A stretch of 64,000 nt of DNA from Agromyces albus (GTDB taxonomy: Bacteria > Actinomycetota > Actinomycetes > Actinomycetales > Microbacteriaceae), in assembly GCF_030815405.1 (NCBI RefSeq), contig NZ_JAUSWX010000001.1, positions 1,054,001-1,118,000 on the forward strand, written 5' to 3'. The stretch's first letter is position 1. Each line of letters starts with the position of its first letter. The notes beneath the pieces are model-generated. The model was given only the letters and a program-made list of their open reading frames with translations, ran no database searches and was not told where the DNA came from. A program made the position numbers and the translations under genes. Positions 1-8,504 of this stretch are shown in pieces.

Positions 1-1
1 G

Positions 2-196
2 AACGGCGACTACGAGACCGTCGCCGGCTTCGTCATGAGCCGGCTCGGCCGCTTGCCCGTCGCCGGCGACGAGGTGCCGATCGACGAGGGAATGCTTATC
101 GTGCAGCGCCTCGACGGCCGCAGGATCGATCGGTTGCGCTTCGTGCCGGATCCTGCGCCCGCGGTCGACGACATCAACAGGAAGGGCGTGCGATGA
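2..196 (+). CDS. Hemolysin-family (CNNM/CorC-HlyC) protein, C-terminal end
   Basis: Partial gene cut by the window start; 64 codons remain, read from base 2. The fragment runs from NGDYETVAGFVMSRLGRLP through GDEVPIDEGMLIVQRLDGRRIDRLRF, which is the pattern of the CorC_HlyC domain that closes CNNM/hemolysin-C-family membrane proteins (TlyC/CorB type). These are membrane proteins with an N-terminal DUF21/CNNM domain, a CBS pair and this C-terminal domain, linked to divalent cation transport. Its TGA overlaps the ATG of the next CNNM gene by 4 bases (ATGA), so the two are translationally coupled. Confidence 0.85.
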   Translation, partial: NGDYETVAGFVMSRLGRLPVAGDEVPIDEGMLIVQRLDGRRIDRLRFVPDPAPAVDDINRKGVR

Positions 197-1230
197 GCGA
201 CTGGGTCGGAATCGCCTGGCTGTTCGTGCTGCTCGCGGCCAATGCCTTCTTCGTCGGTGCCGAGTTCGCGGTGATCTCCGCGCGGCGCTCGCAGATCGAG
301 CCGCTCGCCGAGGCCGGCAGCCGGAGCGCGAAGACGGCCCTCTGGGCGATGGAGCACGCCACGCTGATGCTCGCGATGAGCCAGCTCGGGATCACGGTCT
401 GCTCGTTGCTCATCCTGAACGTCTCCGAGCCCGCGATCCATCACCTGCTCGAGGTGCCGTTGCACCTGACGGGCTGGTCGGAGGAGGTCATCTCGACGGT
501 CGCGTTCATCGTCGCCCTGGTGCTCGTCTCGTACCTGCACGTCGTCCTCGGTGAGATGGTGCCGAAGAACCTGTCGTTCTCGGTGCCCGATCGCGCCGTG
601 CTCGTGCTCGCCCCGCCGCTCGTGCTGGTCGCGCGCATCTTCCGCCCGATCATCGTCGCGCTGAACGCGACGGCGAACGGGGTGCTCCGGCTCTTCGGCG
701 TCGAGCCGAAGACCGAGGCGACGAGCACGTTCACGCTCGAGGAGGTGCAGACGATCGTCAACCAGTCGCGTCGTGAGGGCGTGCTCCTCGATGCGAGCGG
801 AACGCTCACCGCCGCGTTCGAGTTCACCACCAAGCGGGTGAAGGATGTCGCGCTGCCGCTCGACGGGCTCGTGAGCCTGCCGCCCGCGGCGACGCCGGGC
901 GACGTGGAGCGCTGCGTGGCACGGCACGGCTTCTCGCGCTATCCGATCCTCGACGTCCAGGGCGAGCCGGTCGGTTACGTGCACCTGAAAGACGTGATCG
1001 ACCTCGACGACGACGAGTTCGACGACCCGATCCCTGCGAAGCGAGTGCGCCGGCTGGTGTCGATCTACGACGGTGCCGACCTCGAAGACGCGCTCGCCAC
1101 GATGCGGCGCCTCGGAATCCATGTCGCGCGCGCGTTCGACGGCGACGGCGGCACGACCGGCGTGCTCTTCCTCGAAGACATCATCGAGGAGCTCGTGGGG
1201 GAGGTACAGGACGCGACCAGGCGATCCTGA
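193..1230 (+). CDS. CNNM/CBS-domain membrane protein (hemolysin family), second copy
   Basis: A 345-residue membrane protein of the CNNM (DUF21) family. About four hydrophobic segments lie near residues 4-26, 58-78, 97-118 and 133-150, with the family signature GEMVPKN around residue 118. The C-terminal half carries a CBS pair and ends with GVLFLEDIIEELVGEVQD, typical of the second CBS unit. Unlike the gene before it, it stops right after the CBS pair and lacks a CorC_HlyC domain. Such unequal tandem pairs are common in actinobacteria. The role is probably divalent-metal (Mg/Co) homeostasis at the membrane, inferred from family only. The start is fixed by the ATGA overlap with the upstream stop. 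Confidence 0.88.
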   Translation: MSDWVGIAWLFVLLAANAFFVGAEFAVISARRSQIEPLAEAGSRSAKTALWAMEHATLMLAMSQLGITVCSLLILNVSEPAIHHLLEVPLHLTGWSEEVISTVAFIVALVLVSYLHVVLGEMVPKNLSFSVPDRAVLVLAPPLVLVARIFRPIIVALNATANGVLRLFGVEPKTEATSTFTLEEVQTIVNQSRREGVLLDASGTLTAAFEFTTKRVKDVALPLDGLVSLPPAATPGDVERCVARHGFSRYPILDVQGEPVGYVHLKDVIDLDDDEFDDPIPAKRVRRLVSIYDGADLEDALATMRRLGIHVARAFDGDGGTTGVLFLEDIIEELVGEVQDATRRS

Positions 1231-1289
1231 GTGCCCCGCATTGGGCGGTGTCCGCATCGGCTCGTGCCGCGTAGACTGCGGCCCCGTCT

Positions 1290-1334
1290 GAAATCGAGGT
1301 GGGCAACATCATCGCGATCACCGAGCGCGCCTGA
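1290..1334 (+). pseudogene. Remnant of a VOC-family gene 3' end
   Basis: The reading frame ending at the TGA of 1332-1334 gives EIEVGNIIAITERA, which looks like the last residues of a VOC (glyoxalase-fold) protein. Nineteen bases (1301-1319) are identical to, and in the same codon phase as, bases 1755-1773 of the intact VOC gene downstream, where they encode EGNIIAIGE. Nothing upstream in this frame looks like the rest of a VOC protein. The simplest reading is a scar of a duplicated or recombined VOC gene. It is short, so chance plus conserved motif use cannot be excluded. Confidence 0.45.
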
Positions 1335-1413
1335 CGCGACCGAAAAGGGGTGATGACCTCCGGCAGGCACGCGCGTAAACTGACGCCGACCCCAAAGAAT
1401 TCGAGGATACATC

Positions 1414-1839
1414 ATGTTCGAAAAGCTCATGGCGACGGCCGTGCTGCCCGCCTCCGACCTCGTCCGCGCACGCAACTACTGGCGAGAGGTCCTCGGCCAC
1501 GAGCCGATCGCGTCAGACGAGGGCGGAGACCTCTACGACTTCGGCGGCACCATCGTGATGGTCTACGAGTCCCAGTTCGCCGGCACGGCGAAGAACACGG
1601 CGCTCAACCTCGTCACCGAGAACCTCGACCGCGACATGACGGCGCTGCGCACGCACGGCGTGACGTTCCACGACTACGACATGCCGGGGTTGAAGACGGT
1701 CGACGGCGTCGCGGAGTTCGCCGGCACTCGAGGCGCCTGGTTCAGTGACAGTGAGGGCAACATCATCGCGATCGGCGAATTGTCGCCCGAGATGCGCGAT
1801 GTGGTGATGAGGGGAAGGTCTGCAGCGGCGGGCGGCTGA
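1414..1839 (+). CDS. VOC family protein (glyoxalase/bleomycin-resistance fold)
   Basis: A 141-residue protein with the beta-alpha-beta-beta-beta layout of the vicinal oxygen chelate superfamily: the start TAVLPASDLVRARNYWREVLG and the end FSDSEGNIIAIGEL are typical. These proteins bind a metal and act as dioxygenases, isomerases or drug-binding proteins; the sequence does not show which. The ATG has GAGG about 8 bases upstream. It converges with the flavin oxidoreductase gene, their stops lying 6 bases apart. A TAAACT hexamer about 30 bases upstream (1377-1382) is a candidate -10 box. Confidence 0.85.
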   Translation: MFEKLMATAVLPASDLVRARNYWREVLGHEPIASDEGGDLYDFGGTIVMVYESQFAGTAKNTALNLVTENLDRDMTALRTHGVTFHDYDMPGLKTVDGVAEFAGTRGAWFSDSEGNIIAIGELSPEMRDVVMRGRSAAAGG

Positions 1840-1845
1840 CCACCC

Positions 1846-2998
1846 TCACCACTCGCCGTCGTTGACCTCGGGCCGGGCCCGCAAGTACTGGCGCGGCCAC
1901 ATCGAGGTGTCGGCGCCGAGCTCATGCGCGGCCCGCATGGCGAAATGCGGGTCGCGCATCATGGCCTTGCCGAACATGATCGCGTCGGCGCGACCCGACG
2001 AGACGAGGTCGTCGGCATGCCTCGCGTTGGTGATGCGGCCGACGGCCGACACCGGGACATCCGACCGCTCGCCGACGTACTCGGCGAAGTGCGCCTGGTA
2101 GCCCGGACCGATGGGGATGTCGGCCGAGGCGACGAGCCCACCGGTCGACACGTCGAAGAAGTCGGCGCCGGCGTCTTCGGTCCAGCCGGCCACGGTCGCC
2201 GTCTGCACCTCGTCCCAGCCGCCCGCGGTCCAGTCGGTCGCCGAGAACCGGACGAAGAGCGGCATCCGCTCGCCGATCTCGGCACGCACTGCACGCACGA
2301 TCTCGAGCAGGAGCCTCGCCCGGTTCTCGAGGCTGCCGCCCCACCGGTCGGTGCGCACGTTCGAGAGGGGCGAGAGGAACTGGTGCACGAGGTAGCCGTG
2401 CGCGGCATGCACCTCGACGACGTCGAATCCGGCGGCGACGGCTCGACGCGCTGCGAGCCGGAAGTCCTCGACGACGCCGAGGATGCCGTCTTCGTCGAGT
2501 GCGACCGGCTCGCGATAGCCGTCGAACGCGATCGCCGAAGCCGAGACGGTGGGCCAGCCGCCCTCGTCGAGTGGCTGCGAGCCGGGCCGCCGCATCGGTT
2601 CGGGCCAGATCGACGCCTTGCGTCCGGCATGCGCGAGCTGGAGGCCCGACGCGGCGCCCTGCGACCGGAGGAATCGCGTGATGCGGGCCCACGCCGCGGC
2701 CTGCTCGTCGTTCCAGATCCCGGTGTCGTGATCGGAGATCCGGCCCCCGGGGCTCACCGCCGTCGCCTCGGCGATGACGAGCCCTGCACCTCCCGCGGCC
2801 ATCGCACCGAGGTGCACGAGGTGCCAGTCGTGCGGCACGCCGTCGCGCGCCGTCACCGAGTACTGGCAGAGCGGCGGCACCCAGATCCGGTTGCGGATCG
2901 TCAGGCCGCGGATCGTGATCGGGGTGAAGAGCCCCGGCGCCGGGGGCGTCGAGCGTTGCGGGACGCGGCCTCGGGGCGGTCTTGAGGTCGTCGCTCAT
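1846..2998 (-). CDS. NADH:flavin oxidoreductase (YqjM-like Old Yellow Enzyme), apparent N-terminal frameshift
   Basis: Old Yellow Enzyme family, YqjM-like: an FMN-binding TIM barrel reducing activated alkenes with NAD(P)H. Visible motifs are PPLCQYS with the redox-tuning Cys, the substrate-binding pair in EVHAAHGYLVHQFLSP, then NVRTDRWGGSLENRARL, and FGKAMMRDPHF near the end. The ATG at 2998 overlaps the stop of the HAD gene as ATGA and gives MSDDLKTAPRPRPATLDAP, but this runs into another frame. The conserved LFTPITIRGLTIRNRIW stretch lies in the main frame with no start codon before GTG 2880. Removing one base from the C/G runs at 2932-2946 joins both frames into a 383-residue protein of normal type. 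The total span of 1153 bases (3n+1) fits one extra base. Either a sequencing error or a real N-terminal lesion. Confidence 0.82.
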
Positions 2999-3627
2999 GC
3001 GAGGGCCCGCAGCCACGAGTCGAGGCCCACGGCATCCGTGAACACGTGTCCGTCACCGCCGACGGCGCGGGCACCCTCGACGTTCTCCGACTTGTTGTCG
3101 ACGAACAGGAACTCGGATGCCTCGATGCCGAGCTCTCCGATCACGTGCTCGTAGATCGCTGCGTCGGGCTTCACGAGGCCGAGTTCCCCGCTCACGAAGA
3201 CCCGCTCGAAGAGCGGCCCGAAGGAGCCGTGGCGCAACCAGCCGCCATAGTCGCGGCCCGCGTTCGAGAGCAGCGCGAGGCGGGTTCCGCCGGCCGCGAG
3301 GGCGTGCAGCACGCCGAGCGTGCCGGCATCGACGCTCAGCCAGCCGCGGTGGTCGATCGCCCAGAGTTCGTGGATGTCGACCGGGCCCCAGTCGGCGCCG
3401 GTGTCGCGCGCAATCGCTCCCCAGTACTCGGCGATCGACGTCGTGCCGCGGTCGAGTCCGTCTCGGTGCGCCCAGTAGGCGACCCAGAACGACTCGTGCG
3501 CGACGCCCGCGCGTGCGAGGAGCGCGCTGCGGTCGGACGAGGTCGGCTCGCGGGAGATGACCTCGCCGTAGTCGAAGACGACGACGCGAGGGGAGAGGCT
3601 GATCGGTGCGGCGAGTGTCGAAGGCAT
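2995..3627 (-). CDS. HAD-family hydrolase
   Basis: A 210-residue haloacid dehalogenase-like hydrolase of subfamily IA. Motif I is VVVFDYGEVI, keeping the nucleophile Asp but with Gly where many members have the acid/base Asp, as in YihX-like or epoxide-hydrolase-N-like members. Motif II is ALLSNAG, motif III the Lys of GLVKPDAAIYEHV, and motif IV FLFVDNKSENVEGA. The substrate, probably a small phosphate ester, cannot be told. I chose ATG 3627 because TAGGTT sits exactly 7 bases upstream (leaderless pattern); an in-frame ATG at 3633 is the alternative. It overlaps the flavin oxidoreductase start by 4 bases, forming a two-gene operon. Confidence 0.85.
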   Translation of the reverse strand: MPSTLAAPISLSPRVVVFDYGEVISREPTSSDRSALLARAGVAHESFWVAYWAHRDGLDRGTTSIAEYWGAIARDTGADWGPVDIHELWAIDHRGWLSVDAGTLGVLHALAAGGTRLALLSNAGRDYGGWLRHGSFGPLFERVFVSGELGLVKPDAAIYEHVIGELGIEASEFLFVDNKSENVEGARAVGGDGHVFTDAVGLDSWLRALA

Positions 3628-3634
3628 CTCCATC

Positions 3635-3644
3635 AACCTATCGT
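3635..3644. promoter_or_regulatory. Back-to-back leaderless promoters (HAD gene / nnrD)
   Basis: On the plus strand TATCGT (3639-3644) is followed by 6 bases and the nnrD ATG at 3651. On the minus strand TAGGTT (3640-3635) is followed by 7 bases and the HAD ATG at 3627. The two -10-like hexamers overlap by two bases, so the divergent genes should compete for polymerase. No Shine-Dalgarno site precedes nnrD. Confidence 0.5.
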
Positions 3645-3650
3645 TGGACC

Positions 3651-4499
3651 ATGGATGCATCGTGGCAGGAATGGACCGCCGAGGATGCGGCCGGGTGGAT
3701 CATGGAGCCCGTGGCCGGCGACGACAAGTACCGCCGCGGCGTGCTCGGCGTCATCACGGGATCGCCAGATTATCCTGGAGCCGCCGTGCTCGGCGTCGAG
3801 GCGGCGCATCGCGCCGGCGTGGGCATGGTTCGGTTCACCGGTCCGCGAGCGGTTCGCGCGGCGGTGCTGGCGCGTCGCCCAGAGACGGTGACCATGGTCG
3901 GTCGTGTGCAGGCGTGGCTCGTCGGCTCGGGCATCGACCCCGAACACCGCTCGTTCCTGCTCCAGGGCGACCTGCAGCTCGCCCTCGCCTCTCGCGTGCC
4001 GGTCGTGCTCGACGCCGGCGGGCTCGACCTCGTGGGCACGCACACCGCACCCACGATCATCACGCCGCATGCCCGAGAACTCGCCGCGCTGCTCACCGAG
4101 CGCGAGATCGACGCGAGCGAGCAGGAGGTGCGCGAGGATCCCGCGGGCTGGGCCGAGCGCGCTGCCCGCGAACTCGGCGTCGCCGTGCTGCTGAAGGGTG
4201 CGGTCACGCACGTGTGCGACCCCGACGGCGACCGCTACACGATCACCGCGCCGACGCACTGGCTCGCCACCGCGGGCACCGGTGACGTGCTCGGCGGCAT
4301 CCTCGGCGCGCTCGTCGCCACGCACCATGAACGGCTCGCGACGGATGCCGAAGCGCTCACGTCACTCGCCGCGACGGCCGCGTACGTGCAGGGCGAGGCC
4401 GCGAGACTGGCCAGCGCCTACGTCAGCGGCGGACCCGTGACCGCGCTCGACATCGCAGAAGCCGTGCCGGGCGTCATCGGCTCATTGCTCGCGCACTGA
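3651..4499 (+). CDS. nnrD: ADP-dependent NAD(P)H-hydrate dehydratase
   Basis: A 282-residue ribokinase-like enzyme that dehydrates damaged S-NAD(P)HX back to NAD(P)H using ADP (CARKD/YjeF C-terminal family). The N-terminal KYRRGVLGVITGSPDYPGAA, the central PTIITPHARELAALL and the nucleotide/catalytic motif ATAGTGDVLGGILGALVA are diagnostic. The epimerase (NnrE) domain that is often fused in front is absent. Start at ATG 3651 rather than further upstream, because the sequence before it reads as promoter (TATCGT six bases away) and lies inside the divergent HAD 5' region. It converges with the ABC transporter ATPase gene. Confidence 0.92.
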   Translation: MDASWQEWTAEDAAGWIMEPVAGDDKYRRGVLGVITGSPDYPGAAVLGVEAAHRAGVGMVRFTGPRAVRAAVLARRPETVTMVGRVQAWLVGSGIDPEHRSFLLQGDLQLALASRVPVVLDAGGLDLVGTHTAPTIITPHARELAALLTEREIDASEQEVREDPAGWAERAARELGVAVLLKGAVTHVCDPDGDRYTITAPTHWLATAGTGDVLGGILGALVATHHERLATDAEALTSLAATAAYVQGEAARLASAYVSGGPVTALDIAEAVPGVIGSLLAH

Positions 4500-4540
4500 C
4501 GCGGCAGGAGCCGCGGGGTCACCGTGGGCTCGCCTCGGAC

Positions 4541-5308
4541 TCACGCCTCGGGCAGGAAGCGGGCGAGGAACTCCCGCGAGCGGGCCTCGCGCGGCGCGGC
4601 GAAGAACTCGCGAGCCGGGGCGTCCTCGATGATGCGCCCGGCATCGAGGAACACCACGCGATGGGCGACGTCGCGAGCGAATGCCATCTCGTGCGTCGCC
4701 ATGACGATCGTGGTGCCGCCGGCGGCGAGTGCCCGCACGAGTTCGAGCACCTCGCCGACGAGCTCGGGGTCGAGCGCGCTCGTCACCTCGTCGAGCAGGA
4801 GCAGCTCAGGATCGGTCGCGATCGCGCGCACGATCGCGGCACGCTGCTGCTGCCCGCCCGAGAGCCGGTCGGGAAACGACCGCGCGAAGTCGCCGAGACC
4901 GATCGAACCGAGGAGCTCGAGCGCGCGCCGCTCGGCCTCGGCACGCGGGATGCGGTGCACGAGCCGCGAAGCGAGCGTCACGTTGTCGAGCACGCTGAGG
5001 TGGGGGAACAGGTTGTAGGCCTGGAAGACGACGCCGATGCGACCGCGCACCCGGTCGGCGTCGGTGCGCGGGTCGCTCACGTCTTCACCGGCGAGGAGGA
5101 TCACGCCGTCATCGATGCGTTCGAGCAGGTTCACGGTGCGCAGGAGCGTCGACTTGCCCGACCCGCTCGCCCCGACGAGCGCGACGACCTCGTGTGCCGC
5201 GACGTCGAGGTCGATGCCGCGGAGCACCACGTGGTCGCCGAATGCGCGCCGGACGCCGCGGAGGCGGAGCACCGGCGGCGCCTCGAGTCCGGCCGGCGAC
5301 GCATTCAT
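4541..5308 (-). CDS. Polar amino acid ABC transporter, ATP-binding protein
   Basis: A 255-residue ABC ATPase of the GlnQ/ArtM type that powers uptake of polar amino acids. It shows Walker A GASGSGKST (about residues 46-54), signature LSGGQQQR, Walker B LLLLDEVTSALD and switch His in MATHEMAF. The start ATG 5308 overlaps the permease stop as ATGA. A longer in-frame ORF exists upstream but falls inside the permease gene. It is the last gene of the operon lipoprotein-permease-ATPase. The exact substrate (Glu, Gln, Arg or Cys) cannot be told from the sequence. Confidence 0.93.
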   Translation of the reverse strand: MNASPAGLEAPPVLRLRGVRRAFGDHVVLRGIDLDVAAHEVVALVGASGSGKSTLLRTVNLLERIDDGVILLAGEDVSDPRTDADRVRGRIGVVFQAYNLFPHLSVLDNVTLASRLVHRIPRAEAERRALELLGSIGLGDFARSFPDRLSGGQQQRAAIVRAIATDPELLLLDEVTSALDPELVGEVLELVRALAAGGTTIVMATHEMAFARDVAHRVVFLDAGRIIEDAPAREFFAAPREARSREFLARFLPEA

Positions 5309-6213
5309 ACGAGGCTCCCGGCCTGCTCGCGCGCCCGCGTGCGCGCCGAAAGCCAGTCGGTCAGCCGGATCATGGGCCACGCGAGCAGTACGAACAGGAG
5401 CCCCGCGACGACATAGGGCGTGAAGTTGAAGAAGTGCGCCGTCTCGATCTGCGCCGCACGCACGGCATCCATGGCGCCGAGCACCGAGATGAGCCCGACG
5501 TCCTTCTGCATGGCGACGAAGTCATTCATGAGCGCCGGCGTCACCTTGCGTATCGCCTGCGGCAGCACGACGCGGCGCATCGCCTGGCCGTGGCTCAATC
5601 CGAGCGAACGGGCGGCGAGCCGCTGCGACGGATGCACCGCCTCGATGCCCGCGCGGAACACCTCCGACACGTAGGCGGAGTAGGTCAGGATGAGGGCGAT
5701 CGTGCCCCAGAACGCGACCGGCATGCGGCCGAAGAAGTCGAGGCCGGGGACGCCGAACCCGACGAGGTAGAGCACGATGATGAGCGGGATGCCGCGGAAG
5801 AGGTCGGTGTAGCCCGCAGCGAGCGCGCGGAGCGGGAAGAACACCGGACCGCGGAGCGTGCGGATCGTGGCGAGCAGCAACGCGAAGAGGAGCACGCCGA
5901 CGCTCGCGAAGACGAGCACCTGGACGTTCAGCCAGAGACCCTGGAGCACGCGCGGCAGCGCCGCGATCGCGACCTCGGGGTCGAAGAACGACTGCTGCAC
6001 CTTGGCCCAGCCTGGTGAGCCGATGAGCGCCACCGCGAGGAGCGCCGCGAACACGAGCGTGCTGAGTGCGCTGACGAGGATGGACCGGCGCGTCTGCCGG
6101 CGACGGTACGCCCGCCGCCCGAGCTCCACGTCGCTCGGCATCCAGGCCGGCTCGCGCACGGCACCGCCCGGTCCCGCGCCGCTCGCGCCCGTCGACACTC
6201 CGATGCCCGTCAC
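5305..6213 (-). CDS. Polar amino acid ABC transporter, permease
   Basis: A 302-residue inner-membrane permease of the HisM/GlnP family. A hydrophilic N-terminus of about 40 residues is followed by roughly five membrane helices. The cytoplasmic coupling loop reads SEVFRAGIEAVHPSQRLAA followed by RSLGLSHGQAMRRVVLPQA, the EAA loop that docks on the ATPase. GTG start at 6213; the stop overlaps the ATPase start by 4 bases. Only one permease gene is present, so the channel is probably a homodimer. Confidence 0.92.
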   Translation of the reverse strand: MTGIGVSTGASGAGPGGAVREPAWMPSDVELGRRAYRRRQTRRSILVSALSTLVFAALLAVALIGSPGWAKVQQSFFDPEVAIAALPRVLQGLWLNVQVLVFASVGVLLFALLLATIRTLRGPVFFPLRALAAGYTDLFRGIPLIIVLYLVGFGVPGLDFFGRMPVAFWGTIALILTYSAYVSEVFRAGIEAVHPSQRLAARSLGLSHGQAMRRVVLPQAIRKVTPALMNDFVAMQKDVGLISVLGAMDAVRAAQIETAHFFNFTPYVVAGLLFVLLAWPMIRLTDWLSARTRAREQAGSLV

Positions 6214-6272
6214 GAGCCCACGCTAGCCCAGCATGCGGTGCACGCCCCGCCGGCGAGCCGGTGCGGCATCCG

Positions 6273-7115
6273 TCACTCGAGCACTGGTGCCGCGCCGTCG
6301 CCGGCGAGCCATTCGGTGGCGAGTGCGTCGAGCGTGCCGTTCTCGCGGAGCGCATCGACCGCCGCCGTGACGTCGGGAGTGAGTGCCGAGTCCTTCGCGA
6401 GCACGAGGCCGAACGCGTCGCCACCGCTGGTCGCGGGCAGTTGGCCGATGATCTTGCCGCCGTCGAGTTCGGCCGCGGTGAGGTAGAACGCCGTCGGCAG
6501 GTCGACCACGATCGCGTCGACGATGCCGTTCTCGAGAGCGAGCTTCGCGTCGTCGTTCGTGTTGAACACCTGCGCGCCGGCCGTCGGCGCGATGATCGAC
6601 TCGATCGCGTCGAAGCTGGTGGTGCCGGTCTGGGCGCCGATGAGCAGGCCCTGGAGATCGGCGATCGAGCTCGCAGATGCCGCGGGGGAGCCGTCGACCG
6701 TGATGACGACCTGCGTCGTCTCGTAGTACGGCGACGAGAAGTCGACCGCTTGCTTGCGCTCGTCGGTGATCGAGAACTGCTGCAGGTTGAAGTCGAAGTC
6801 CTTCGGACCCGGTGCGATCGCCTGGTCGAAGGTCGTGCGCACCCACACCACGTCGTCTTCAGCCAAGCCGAGCTCTTCGGCGACCGCGTAGGCGACGGCC
6901 GCCTCGAACCCCTCGCCCGACTCGGGTGCGTCATCGAGCACCCACGGCGAGTAGGCGGGCTCACCCGTGCCGATCGTGAGCTTGCCGGCCGTGATGTAGC
7001 CGTCGCCGCCGTCGCCGGAGCCCGAGGCGGCGCCGGCATCGCCGGCCGAGCACGCGGCGAGCACGAGGGTCGCGGATGCCGCGGCGAGGAGCGCGGCGAG
7101 TGAACGTCGGGTCAT
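6273..7115 (-). CDS. Polar amino acid ABC transporter, substrate-binding lipoprotein
   Basis: A 280-residue family-3 solute-binding protein. It begins with a lipoprotein signal: MTRRSL, a hydrophobic stretch and the lipobox LAAC with the acylated Cys at residue 22, then a short Gly/Ser-rich linker. The mature part carries LTIGTGEPAYSPW and VDFSSPYYETTQVVI, typical of amino acid binders (SBP_bac_3). ATG 7115 is preceded by GGAGG at a good distance; a longer frame upstream is not used. First gene of the operon, 59 bases before the permease. Confidence 0.92.
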   Translation of the reverse strand: MTRRSLAALLAAASATLVLAACSAGDAGAASGSGDGGDGYITAGKLTIGTGEPAYSPWVLDDAPESGEGFEAAVAYAVAEELGLAEDDVVWVRTTFDQAIAPGPKDFDFNLQQFSITDERKQAVDFSSPYYETTQVVITVDGSPAASASSIADLQGLLIGAQTGTTSFDAIESIIAPTAGAQVFNTNDDAKLALENGIVDAIVVDLPTAFYLTAAELDGGKIIGQLPATSGGDAFGLVLAKDSALTPDVTAAVDALRENGTLDALATEWLAGDGAAPVLE

Positions 7116-7200
7116 GGGTGGCCTCCGGTGACAGGTGTGTCCCCAGCATTCCGGATGCCGCCGCTGCACGGTCAGCACGTGGCGGAATGTGACGCCCCGG

Positions 7201-7206
7201 TAGGCT
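7201..7206 (+). promoter_or_regulatory. Leaderless -10 box (GT87 gene)
   Basis: TAGGCT, then exactly 6 bases, then ATG 7213. No clear ribosome binding site is present. Confidence 0.5.
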
Positions 7207-7212
7207 GCAGGG

Positions 7213-8472
7213 ATGGCGGAGGCGGACGTGCGTGCGGCATCCGTCGCCGGCATCGCGCACGCACTCGCCGGCCGCGCCGCCCTCTGGACGGGCTTCGCCG
7301 TCGTGCACCTTGCGCTCGTGTGGCTCAATCTCGCTGCGCCCGGGTATCCGCTCGGCGACGTGACCGGCGTCTACCGCGTGTGGGCCGAGAACGCTGCGAA
7401 CGGCTGGCTGCGCATGGGCATCGACATGCCGTGGGTCTATCCGATCCTCGCGTTCGCGCCCATGTCGGCCGCGCTCGCATTCGGCTCGGCCCTCTACGGC
7501 GAGACGTGGCTCGCGATCGTCACCGTGCTCGATGCGATCGTCTTCGCGATCCTCATCGGGCGCGCCCGGCTCTCGCGGCCCCGGCGTCTCGCGGCGTGGT
7601 GGTGGCTCGGGTTCCTCGCCCTCCTCGGGCCCATCGCCCTCGGCCGCATCGACGCGATCACCGTGCCGATCGCGATCGCCGGGCTGCTCTGGGCCGCAGG
7701 CCGGCCGCGCGTGGCCGCCGTGCTGCTCACGATCGGCGCGTGGGTGAAGGTCTGGCCGGCCGCACTCGTCGCCGCACTCGTCATCGCATCTCGCAAGCGC
7801 GGCGACGTGGTCAACGTCGCGGCGGCGCTCAGCGTGGGCATCCTCGGGGTGAGTCTCGTCGCGGGATCGGGCCTCAACGCCGTCGGCTTCATCGCCGAGC
7901 AGGCCGACCGGGGACTGCAGATCGAGGCGCCGCTCGCCGTCGGGTGGCTCTGGCAGATCGTCGGCGGCGTGACGTCGGTCACGATCGAGTACGACCGTGA
8001 GATCCTGACGTTCCAGATCGCGGGACCGGGGGCGGATGCCGCGGCGGCGCTCACGACACCGCTCATGGCGATCGGAGTGCTCGCCGTCGTGCTCATCGGA
8101 ATTCGCGCGGCGCGCCGCGGAGCCGCGTTCGGCGTCCTCATGCCCTCGCTCGCGCTCTCCTTCGTGGTCGTGCTCATGCTCGTCAACAAGGTGGGCTCGC
8201 CGCAGTTCGTCACGTGGCTGGCGGCGCCCGTCGTGCTCGGACTCGTCTACCGGCCGGCGCGCTTTTCGGTGCCCGCGATCCTCGTGGCGGCTGTCGCGCT
8301 CTTCACGCACATCATCTACCCGTACTGGTACGGCTGGCTCCTCGTGGCGAACCCGGCGTTCGTGTTCCTGCTCACCGTGAAGGCGGGGCTCCTGATCGCG
8401 TTGCTCGCGTGGGGCATCAGGGCGATGTGGCAGGCTGGAGGCAGGCGTGAACGAGCACCCGCAGCCGCGTGA
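7213..8472 (+). CDS. GT87-like polytopic membrane glycosyltransferase
   Basis: A 419-residue integral membrane protein with about 10 helices and the GT-C look of glycosyltransferase family 87 (polyprenyl-phosphate-mannose-dependent mannosyltransferases). After the first helix comes a periplasmic loop containing GYPLGDVTGVYRVW, where the catalytic Asp would lie, followed by YPILAFAPM. Later segments include LGRIDAITVPIAIAGLLWAAG and GAWVKVWPAALVAAL, usual in this family. It probably adds a sugar from a lipid carrier to a cell-envelope glycan or lipoglycan; donor and acceptor are unknown. It is divergent from the amino acid transporter and lies 32 bases before the thiamine-binding gene. Confidence 0.78.
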   Translation: MAEADVRAASVAGIAHALAGRAALWTGFAVVHLALVWLNLAAPGYPLGDVTGVYRVWAENAANGWLRMGIDMPWVYPILAFAPMSAALAFGSALYGETWLAIVTVLDAIVFAILIGRARLSRPRRLAAWWWLGFLALLGPIALGRIDAITVPIAIAGLLWAAGRPRVAAVLLTIGAWVKVWPAALVAALVIASRKRGDVVNVAAALSVGILGVSLVAGSGLNAVGFIAEQADRGLQIEAPLAVGWLWQIVGGVTSVTIEYDREILTFQIAGPGADAAAALTTPLMAIGVLAVVLIGIRAARRGAAFGVLMPSLALSFVVVLMLVNKVGSPQFVTWLAAPVVLGLVYRPARFSVPAILVAAVALFTHIIYPYWYGWLLVANPAFVFLLTVKAGLLIALLAWGIRAMWQAGGRRERAPAAA

Positions 8473-8504
8473 CGCCGCCCGTCTCGCGCCCCTGAGGAGG
8501 AACC

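Noticed and set aside
4500..4514. Terminator between nnrD and the ABC ATPase gene
   Set aside because: Only a 5-bp GCGGC/GCCGC stem with no U-tract, too weak to call.
8473..8504. TPP riboswitch before the thiamine-binding gene
   Set aside because: Only 32 bases are available and the resemblance is limited to CTGAGGAGG, which is the ribosome site.
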